Shown here in pieces: positions 8,545 to 15,868 of a stretch of DNA of 64,000 bases. The notes under the pieces were generated by a model, which was not told where the DNA came from, searched no databases, and was given only the letters and a program-made list of their open reading frames with translations. Numbering within the stretch: position 1 is the first letter of the stretch; every line of letters starts with the position of its first letter. The DNA comes from Nocardia mikamii NBRC 108933 (GTDB lineage Bacteria > Actinomycetota > Actinomycetes > Mycobacteriales > Mycobacteriaceae). Location of the stretch: assembly GCF_001613505.1 (NCBI RefSeq), contig NZ_BDCM01000023.1, positions 1 through 64,000 on the forward strand, read 5' to 3'. The position numbers were made by a program, and so were the translations under genes.

Positions 8545-9485
8545 TTCTGACCGTGACGCTGAACCCGGCCTACGATATGACCTATCGCGTCGAGGATTTC
8601 GAACCTGGACGGGCGCATCGGGTTTCGTCCGTCGAGCAGCGCGTCGGCGGTAAGGGCATCAATGTCACCCGCGTGCTCAATCAGATCGGGAAATATTCGC
8701 GCGCAACGGGTTTCGCCGATCACACGTTCTCCGCGGCCGCCGAACGGGAACTGCCGGTGGATTTCGTGCACGCCCTGCCGTGGGTGCGCCGCACCGTCGT
8801 GATCAGCGAATGCCACGACGGCTCGGCGACCTCGCTGTGGGAGCCGGGGGCGCGGCTCACCAATCCGGATGCGGTGGATCAGCTGCTGGTGCGGGTGGGC
8901 GGGCTGGTCGGTGAGGCCGGCGGCATCGTCGTCTCCGGATCGCTGCCCGGCGGCGTACGCGCGTCGCTGCCCGCCGACCTGGCCCGCATCGGCATCGACG
9001 CCGGAGTTCCGGTGATCTGCGATGTGGACGGACTCGCCCTCGAGGCCGCCGCCCGGGTGCCCGGGGTGATCCTCATGCCGGACCCCGAAAACCTCACGGC
9101 ACTGACCGGCGCGCACCCGGCCACGACCGAGGAGGTGGCCGCGGCGGCCGTCGCGCTGGTGGACGCGGGCGCGGCAGCGGTGATCGCGACCCGCGGCGCG
9201 GACCGCATGGTCGCGGTGACACCGGACGGCGCGTGGTCGGCCGCCCTGGCCGAGCCACTGTCCGGTAATCCGACCGGCGCCGGTGACGCCGCGGCCGCCG
9301 CGGTGATCGCCGCGCTGGCCGGACCCGACCGGCCGGAGTGGCCCGCGATCCTCGCCGACGCGGTTGCCACCTCGGCGGCCGCGGTGGTGATGGCCGTGGC
9401 CGGCGAAATCGACCTGTCGGTGCGGCAGCGGGTGCTCGCACAGGTCGTGGTCGAGAAGCTGGCCGATCCGGCCGGCGACTGCTGA
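8541..9485 (+). CDS. PfkB-family sugar-phosphate kinase (FruK/LacC type)
   Basis: 314-residue ribokinase-fold kinase with the 1-phosphofructokinase/tagatose-6-phosphate-kinase signature. The N-terminus is MILTVTLNPAYD, followed by GGKGINVTRVL. The C-terminal anion hole and base are NPTGAGDAAAAA. The GTG at 8541 overlaps the nagA stop (GTGA) and gives the usual family N-terminus; a GTG at 8532 would add three residues. In an operon with NagA, a ROK kinase and a SIS deaminase it most simply phosphorylates tagatose-6-phosphate (N-acetylgalactosamine route). Fructose-6-phosphate is the alternative. No aldolase gene follows within the window. Confidence 0.87.
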   Translation: MILTVTLNPAYDMTYRVEDFEPGRAHRVSSVEQRVGGKGINVTRVLNQIGKYSRATGFADHTFSAAAERELPVDFVHALPWVRRTVVISECHDGSATSLWEPGARLTNPDAVDQLLVRVGGLVGEAGGIVVSGSLPGGVRASLPADLARIGIDAGVPVICDVDGLALEAAARVPGVILMPDPENLTALTGAHPATTEEVAAAAVALVDAGAAAVIATRGADRMVAVTPDGAWSAALAEPLSGNPTGAGDAAAAAVIAALAGPDRPEWPAILADAVATSAAAVVMAVAGEIDLSVRQRVLAQVVVEKLADPAGDC

Positions 9486-9691
9486 CGCCTCCGGTCGGGC
9501 TCCGCGCGGATCGGGTCACGGGCCCCGCCGACGTATTCCGCCGCGCCGCGCCGGTGCGGCGGCGCGGGCGGCGCCGGGCGGTACATTTCGAACGGGCTTG
9601 TCGTTGTCTGCGCGCCGAAAGCCGGTGGTCGGCGCCTCGGACCGCTGAACCAGAGGATCGTCGAACCGGAGTTTCCGGAAGAGGTGAGCTG

Positions 9692-10198
9692 ATGCCCGAC
9701 CCCGTACCCGACCCCGCTGCCGCCCCCGAACCGGTCACCGGCCGCGACCTCGCGCCTGGCACGGACCCCGCGCTCGAGTCCGGCCTCGACCGCGAGTCCG
9801 TTCCCGCCTCGGAGGCCGGCGCCGCACCGCCGGCCGACGATGTGGCGATCGACCGGATGCCCTTCGCGGTTCGCGCGGCGCAGGTACTCGCGCTCGGACT
9901 GGCGGTGGTCGGCATCGGCTGCACCGTCACCGCGGGCTGGCTGTCCGGCTCGCATGTCGCACTGATCACCGGGCTGTCGTTCATCGCGAGCTGGGTACTG
10001 GGCGCGGTCGCCCTGGCCTTCGGCGCCGTGGGCGCGAGCATCCGGATCGGCGCGGTCTTGCTCGCCGTACTCAACGCACTGTGGACGGTGCCCTCGATCG
10101 TCGTGGGCCGCCCGCCGGGCTGGCTCGGGCCCGTGGTCTCCGTGCTGGTCGTGGGGTTGCTGCTGCGGCGCTCGGCACGTGATTGGTTCGAACCCTAG
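9692..10198 (+). CDS. Membrane protein of unknown function, four predicted segments
   Basis: 168 residues. The first ~50 are Pro/Ala/Asp-rich and acidic; about four hydrophobic segments follow (near residues 60-80, 88-112, 115-135 and 145-160). A short Arg-rich tail (LLLRRSARDWFEP) closes it. The ATG at 9692 has GGAAGAGGTG upstream. I do not recognise a family. It stands alone, after the amino-sugar operon and convergent with the XdhC-like gene 17 bases away. Confidence 0.7.
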   Translation: MPDPVPDPAAAPEPVTGRDLAPGTDPALESGLDRESVPASEAGAAPPADDVAIDRMPFAVRAAQVLALGLAVVGIGCTVTAGWLSGSHVALITGLSFIASWVLGAVALAFGAVGASIRIGAVLLAVLNALWTVPSIVVGRPPGWLGPVVSVLVVGLLLRRSARDWFEP

Positions 10199-10214
10199 AG
10201 GTCCCCGACGCCGA

Positions 10215-11216
10215 TCAGGAGGCGGCGGCTGTGGCGTGTGCCGGGGTCCGGCTCGAACCCGCGGACCGCACCGCGAGCAGTTCGGCCGCGATCGCCACGG
10301 CATGTTCCATCGGAGTGCGGGCGCCGATGTCGAAGCCGGCCGGTGCGTGCAACCGTGCCAGGGTGTCGGCGCCGAATCCGCCGGCCTGCAACGCCTCGAG
10401 CCGATGGTCGTGTGCCGAATGCGAGCCGAGCGCGCCCAGATAGCCCAGTTCGGGCAGCCGCAGGGCCACGGTGAGCAGGGGGATCTCGAACTTCGGGTCC
10501 TGGGTCGCGGCGACGATCGCGGTGGTCCGGTCGATGGTCCCGGCGCCGGCCTGGGCGTTGAGATAGCGGTGCGGCCAGTCCACCACCACCTCCGCGCCCG
10601 GGAACGACGCGGGAACGGCGAAGGCCTCGCGCGGATCGCAGATGGTCACCCGATAGCCCAGCAGCCGGGCCTGTGTCGTCAATGCGGCCGCGAAGGTGTT
10701 GGCACCGAAGATGATCAGCCGCGGCGGCGCGGTGTGAGAGGAGACGAACACATCCGATTCCGGCAGCGACACCAGCTCGGTGTTGTGCCGGCGGTCGGTG
10801 ACCAGATGCTGGCCGATCACCTCCGGATCGTTGTGCCACACGACGGTGAACACCGTGACCGGCTTGTGCCGCGCGATATCCCCGGCCACCGCCGCGAATT
10901 CCGGAAAGTCGTTGCGGGAGAACGGTTCCACGAATACGTCGATGGTCCCGCATTCCGCGCTCACCTCGAAGCCGGAGGTCGCGTCGAAACGCCGCAACTC
11001 CCGGTGACCGGTGCGCGCTGCCGCCACCGCGGCCTCGTAGACGGCCGCCTCGTAGCACCCGTCGGAGACCGATCCGTGCACACCGCCGTCGGGATCGACG
11101 AGCATCGCCGAGCCCACCGGTAAGGGGGAGCTGCCGAAGGTGCGGACCAGGGTTGCCAGGCCGCCCGTGCGGCCGCTGTGCCAGACCCGTAGCAGGTCCT
11201 CGACGATGTCACGCAT
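10215..11216 (-). CDS. XdhC/CoxI-family molybdenum hydroxylase maturation factor
   Basis: 333-residue protein. An N-terminal XdhC_CoxI domain contains GLATLVRTFGSSPLPVGSAM and GSVSDGCYEAAVYE. A C-terminal Rossmann-like XdhC_C domain reads PPRLIIFGANTFAAALTTQA and LGYRVTICDPREAFA. Family members bind and insert sulfurated molybdenum cofactor into xanthine dehydrogenase or CO-dehydrogenase-like enzymes. No molybdenum hydroxylase subunit is in the window, so it is an orphan here. The ATG at 11216 follows GGGAG; a longer upstream reading lacks a good start signal. Confidence 0.85.
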   Translation of the reverse strand: MRDIVEDLLRVWHSGRTGGLATLVRTFGSSPLPVGSAMLVDPDGGVHGSVSDGCYEAAVYEAAVAAARTGHRELRRFDATSGFEVSAECGTIDVFVEPFSRNDFPEFAAVAGDIARHKPVTVFTVVWHNDPEVIGQHLVTDRRHNTELVSLPESDVFVSSHTAPPRLIIFGANTFAAALTTQARLLGYRVTICDPREAFAVPASFPGAEVVVDWPHRYLNAQAGAGTIDRTTAIVAATQDPKFEIPLLTVALRLPELGYLGALGSHSAHDHRLEALQAGGFGADTLARLHAPAGFDIGARTPMEHAVAIAAELLAVRSAGSSRTPAHATAAAS

Positions 11217-11373
11217 CACATGCTCCCGATCAGCGTGCGCGAGTGGGCGGGCCCGCCGGTCGTCGCGTCCCGTCGCCAGATCGTCACACGTGAGGGCCAC
11301 GATAACCGCTCTCGTGCGCGGCGTCGTCTCGGCGATGGGAATTCCCCTACGGGCGCCGATCGGCGCGGGAATC

Positions 11374-11395
11374 CGGTTGTGACATAGCACAACCG
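11374..11395. promoter_or_regulatory. Perfect 8-bp dyad upstream of the xdhC-like gene
   Basis: CGGTTGTG and CACAACCG flank a 6-base spacer. The dyad lies 158 bases before the xdhC-like start and 23 bases after the lipase stop on the same strand. It can be an operator or a hairpin terminator without a T-run; I cannot tell which. Confidence 0.4.
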
Positions 11396-11417
11396 AATAA
11401 CCGACCGGGTTGTCCCG

Positions 11418-12563
11418 TCAGGCGAACAGGCCGCGAACGAACGGCAACGAATCGACCAGTGAGGCGTTCACCGTGCCGCTGTGATCGGTGGGATAGACCC
11501 GGAAGGTCAGCGGCTGCCGGTTGGCGGTCAGAACTCCCGCGTAGCGCAGCGTCTCGGGGGTGATCACGTCGGTGTCGCGCAGGCCCTGTCCCATGAAAAG
11601 CGGCCTGTCGTAACCGGTTTCGGGCAACCCGAGGTAGCCGGCCAGCAAACCGTGCAGATCGGGAATCTGCGCCAACGGGCGGGTGAACAGGTCGCCGATC
11701 ACCACGCCGGCGGCGGCCAGATCGTCCCCGAGCGGAAGGAGACATTCGTCCTTCGCCCGGTCGAGCCAGTATCGGCCCGAGTCGTTCAGGAATGATTCGA
11801 TGCCGAGTTCCGGAAATGTGGTGCGCAGGCCGTTGAGGATGTAGAGCACGTAGCCGGTGGTGTGCGGGCTCAGCTTCACCGGCGGGATGCCCGGGCCCAG
11901 TGGCATCAGGATGTCCTCGATATAAGCCGGCACACCGGTGCCGACCGCCCCTCGGTAGTCCAGCTCCGGCCCGCCGAACTCGGTCGCGTAGCGCGCGGTG
12001 AACATCGCCGCGCCGCCACCCTGCGACTGGCCGACCACCACCCATTCGTGCGACAGCTGCGAGTAGTGGCCGACGGCGGCTCGCACGGCGTCGACCACAT
12101 TGTGCGCCTCGACGACGCCGTTGAGATACGGGTGGTCGCCGGGCGTGCCGAGGCCCGCGTAATCGGCGGCCACGATCGCATAGCCCTGCTTCAGCCAGGT
12201 GCCCAGATAGGCCCAGTCCCGCTCCACATCGCCGGGGCCGGCGATGCTGTAGGCGCAGCTGTCGCCCAGGCCGACGGTGCCGTGCGCCCAGGCGACGACC
12301 GGCCGGCCGCCGGCCGGGGCCGGGCCCGGCGGGAAGTACACCGCGGCGCTCGCGACCGTCGGCCGGTTCCCGACCGTGCTCGTCGTATAGAGGATGCGCT
12401 GAGAATCCACGGAGCCGGGCAGCGTCGCCGCCGCGGACAGCGGCTCCACCGATTGCACCACCGGCGTGTCCGCCGCGGCGCCGGGCGCCTCGATCACGGC
12501 GGTCGTCGCGGCCAGTGCCAGCGAGCAGGCGACGCCCGCGACCGCGGTCCACAGTGTGCGCAT
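11418..12563 (-). CDS. Secreted lipase, LIP family
   Basis: 381-residue secreted alpha/beta hydrolase resembling the secretory lipase family. A signal peptide (MRTLWTAVAGVACSLALAAT, cleavage near residue 31) is followed by the oxyanion segment VVAWAHGTVGLGDSC. The nucleophile elbow is VVGQSQGGGAA. A late Asp lies in QGLRDTDVITPE and the His in YPTDHSGTVNAS. Cysteines at CAYS and ECLL may form a disulfide. The ATG at 12563 has GGAAAGGAAC upstream. It probably hydrolyses lipids or acyl glycerols outside the cell. It stands alone, upstream of and reading in the same direction as the xdhC-like gene. Confidence 0.87.
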   Translation of the reverse strand: MRTLWTAVAGVACSLALAATTAVIEAPGAAADTPVVQSVEPLSAAATLPGSVDSQRILYTTSTVGNRPTVASAAVYFPPGPAPAGGRPVVAWAHGTVGLGDSCAYSIAGPGDVERDWAYLGTWLKQGYAIVAADYAGLGTPGDHPYLNGVVEAHNVVDAVRAAVGHYSQLSHEWVVVGQSQGGGAAMFTARYATEFGGPELDYRGAVGTGVPAYIEDILMPLGPGIPPVKLSPHTTGYVLYILNGLRTTFPELGIESFLNDSGRYWLDRAKDECLLPLGDDLAAAGVVIGDLFTRPLAQIPDLHGLLAGYLGLPETGYDRPLFMGQGLRDTDVITPETLRYAGVLTANRQPLTFRVYPTDHSGTVNASLVDSLPFVRGLFA

Positions 12564-13066
12564 CGTGTTCCTTTCCGGGTTCCGGTGCCGACCCCCGGGG
12601 CACGCCGATCAGTGTCGCAGCCGGTCGGCCGAGCCACCGAGGTATGTCCGAATCGTACGGAGCCGGGAGTGGCGCGGCGCACACCGAGGGCGGCTGCCCT
12701 CGCATGTGAAGGTCCTCACAGTCGGCAATGCGTGCTCCCGAATCGCCGCGGTGGTAAGGCTCACTGAAACAGTACGAGCGTTACGTAAAACCGCATGTCA
12801 GCCCTACTCGCCAGTAGAAGTGTGCCGTGCAATTAGCAGGCAAATTTTGCAGGCTTAGCAAAGACCCCCGCAAAGCTAGCGGAGATTCACACTTGCAACA
12901 GGTAGACGGCAATTTTTTGTTGTGCCATCGTGTGGAAGTACACCCGTTGGGCATAGCAACCCTGCAAATTGCCGCTCCAGCAGAGTTCGGACATCGCGAC
13001 CCGTAGTCGGCGCGGATGTCCGGCGAGCGGGGCAACCGAGACCGAACGAAGAAGTGGAGTCATCAG
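12564..13066. promoter_or_regulatory. Divergent lipase/aceA intergenic region with a cluster of GCAA motifs
   Basis: 503 bases without a gene. The first ~200 bases must hold the lipase promoter, but I see no clear boxes. The part nearer aceA is AT-rich and repeats GCAA/TTGC: GCAAATTTTGC (12840-12850), GCAAAG (12858-12863 and 12870-12875), CTTGCAAC (12892-12899), and the perfect odd palindrome GCAAATTGC (12964-12972). Glyoxylate genes of Corynebacterium and Mycobacterium are controlled by RamB, whose sites contain a TTTGCAAA core. This cluster is a candidate RamB-type control region; that link is inference. Confidence 0.45.
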
Positions 13067-14359
<1,293 letters not shown>

Positions 14360-14397
14360 GATCAGCAGTCGCCCCGCGCGGGCGGCGGTGATACCGA

Positions 14398-14423
14398 CCC
14401 GGCGGCGACATGTCGCCGCCGGG
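14398..14423 (+). terminator. Perfect 26-base palindrome after aceA
   Basis: Thirteen-base arms (CCCGGCGGCGACA and its exact complement) meet with no spacer, forming a very stable GC hairpin 38 bases after the aceA stop. There is no T-run, which is usual in high-GC actinobacteria. Confidence 0.75.
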
Positions 14424-14466
14424 TTACCTCACCCACCGACATGGGCACTCCTGCAACGAGTGCCCG

Positions 14467-14507
14467 AAGCCCTTCCCGTCCGAACAGCCCCGGCGGGGAG
14501 GGCTTTT
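14467..14507 (+). terminator. Second hairpin after aceA, with T-run
   Basis: AAGCCCTTCCC (14467-14477) pairs with GGGGAGGGCTT (14495-14505) with one mismatch and is followed by TTTT (14504-14507). It is a classical rho-independent terminator, backing up the palindrome at 14398. Confidence 0.7.
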
Positions 14508-14542
14508 CCCTATAACTGAAGTCACCTCCCTATAACCGAAGT
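14508..14542 (+). repeat. 20-base-period direct repeat before fadB2
   Basis: Two copies of CCCTATAAC(T/C)GAAGT (14508-14522 and 14528-14542) differ at one base and sit 61-95 bases before the fadB2 GTG. Two helical turns of spacing puts both on one DNA face, as expected for cooperative binding by a regulator. No regulator is identified. Confidence 0.5.
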
Positions 14543-14602
14543 GACCGAAGGGTGCGAGCCCCTTCACCCAATCCACCGCCACACAACCAGCAGGAGCGGG
14601 AC

Positions 14603-15472
14603 GTGAGCAGCGAAAAGATTCAGCGCGTCGGAATCATCGGCGCCGGACAGATGGGCGCCGGAATCGCCGAGGTCTGCGCCCGGGCGCATGTCGATGTGCT
14701 CGTGTTCGAACAGACCCGGGAACTGGCCGCCGCCGGCCGCGCCCGCATCCTGCGATCGCTGGATCGCGGTGTGAGCAGCGGCAAGATCACCGAGCGGGAG
14801 CGCGAACAGGCCGCCTGGCGGCTGCGGTTCACCTCCGACCTCGGTGACTTCGCCGACCGGCAGCTGGTCGTCGAGGCCGTCGTGGAGAGCGAAGACGTCA
14901 AGACCGCGATCTTCAGCGAACTCGACAAGGTGGTCACCGACCCCGACGCCGTGCTGGCCTCCAACACCTCCTCGATTCCGATCATGAAGATCGCCGTCGC
15001 CACCAACAACCCCGAGCGGGTCGTGGGTATGCACTTCTTCAACCCGGTGCCGGTGCTGCCGCTCGTCGAGCTCGTGACCACCCTCAAGACCAGCGAAGCG
15101 GTGTCCGCGCGGGCCGAGGCCTTCGCAAGTGAGGTCCTCGGCAAGCAGGTCGTGCGCTCCGCCGACCGCTCCGGCTTCGTCGTCAACGCGCTGCTCGTGC
15201 CGTATCTGCTCTCGGCCATCCGCATGGTCGAATCCGGTTTCGCCACCAAGGAAGACGTCGACAAGGCGATGGTGCTCGGCTGCGCCCACCCCATGGGTCC
15301 GCTCGCCCTGACCGACCTGGTGGGCCTCGACACGGTCAAGTCGATCGCCGACTCCATGTACGCCGAATTCAAGGAGCCGCTCTACTCGGCGCCGCCGCTG
15401 CTCATGCGCATGGTCGAGGCCGGGCTGCTGGGTAAGAAGACGGGGGCGGGCTTCTACCAGTACAACCGCTGA
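14603..15472 (+). CDS. fadB2: 3-hydroxybutyryl-CoA dehydrogenase
   Basis: 289-residue NAD(P)-dependent 3-hydroxyacyl-CoA dehydrogenase. The Rossmann motif is VGIIGAGQMGAGIAEVCARA. Catalytic residues are Ser in NTSSIPI, His in GMHFFNPVPVLPLVE and Asn in SGFVVNALLVPYL. It closely resembles mycobacterial FadB2, including the ending LLGKKTGAGFYQY. It interconverts acetoacetyl-CoA and 3-hydroxybutyryl-CoA in fatty-acid or polyhydroxybutyrate metabolism. The GTG at 14603 follows CAGGAGCGGGAC; an ATG at 14552 would add a Pro-rich tail absent from the family. It is adjacent to aceA, as in mycobacteria, but separated by two terminators, so it is transcribed independently. Confidence 0.94.
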   Translation: MSSEKIQRVGIIGAGQMGAGIAEVCARAHVDVLVFEQTRELAAAGRARILRSLDRGVSSGKITEREREQAAWRLRFTSDLGDFADRQLVVEAVVESEDVKTAIFSELDKVVTDPDAVLASNTSSIPIMKIAVATNNPERVVGMHFFNPVPVLPLVELVTTLKTSEAVSARAEAFASEVLGKQVVRSADRSGFVVNALLVPYLLSAIRMVESGFATKEDVDKAMVLGCAHPMGPLALTDLVGLDTVKSIADSMYAEFKEPLYSAPPLLMRMVEAGLLGKKTGAGFYQYNR

Positions 15473-15868
15473 CGATTGGTCTTCTCGGAGAGCTTCGCCC
15501 CGCGAGTCGCCAACCGTTGTCGCGGAAGTCGCGCTGTGTTTTCGGCCTCGCTCCGCTCGGCGTGTTCGCGGCCCCTAGGGCTCGCCGTCCGGGCACCGCT
15601 GCTTGCTCCTTCGTCGCCTACGCAGCGGCACCCGAACGGCGAGCCGGCCGCGAACGGTCGCTCGTCAGACTCGCTCCGTGCGGGGTGCGATGGAGGTCAC
15701 CTCCGGTTTGCGTTGCGGGTCGGAGTACGCGAGTAGCGCGGATCCGATAGCTCGTCCACAACTTCATCCACACCAGCTGTACCCTCCGCCTTGCGCGGCG
15801 GGTATCACCGTTACCGGGCATAAGCTGCAGTGAGGTCCTCGACCGCAGCTCGAAAGGGAGTCCCGCTC
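15473..15868. repeat. Intergenic element with a 92-base interrupted hairpin
   Basis: 396 bases with no credible gene. At its centre 15564-15655 folds back on itself in three registers: GTTCGCGGCC/GGCCGCGAAC (15564-15573, 15646-15655), GGCTCGCCGTCCGGG with its near-complement (15579-15593, 15631-15645, one mismatch), and CCGCTGC/GCAGCGG (15596-15602, 15622-15628). A 5-base bulge lies on the left arm. The flanks are rich in the phrase CTCGCTCCG. It resembles a repetitive extragenic palindrome or an RNA hairpin rather than a simple terminator. No cobalamin riboswitch elements are visible before the MetE homologue. Confidence 0.6.

Noticed and set aside
11374..11395. CRP-type site (TGTGA-N6-TCACA)
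   Set aside because: Spacing between TGTG and CACA is 6, not 8, so the symmetry does not fit.
15473..15868. Cobalamin riboswitch before the MetE homologue
   Set aside because: M. tuberculosis metE has one, so I looked. The B12-box and the other conserved core segments are not visible; the only structure is the fold-back element at 15564-15655.
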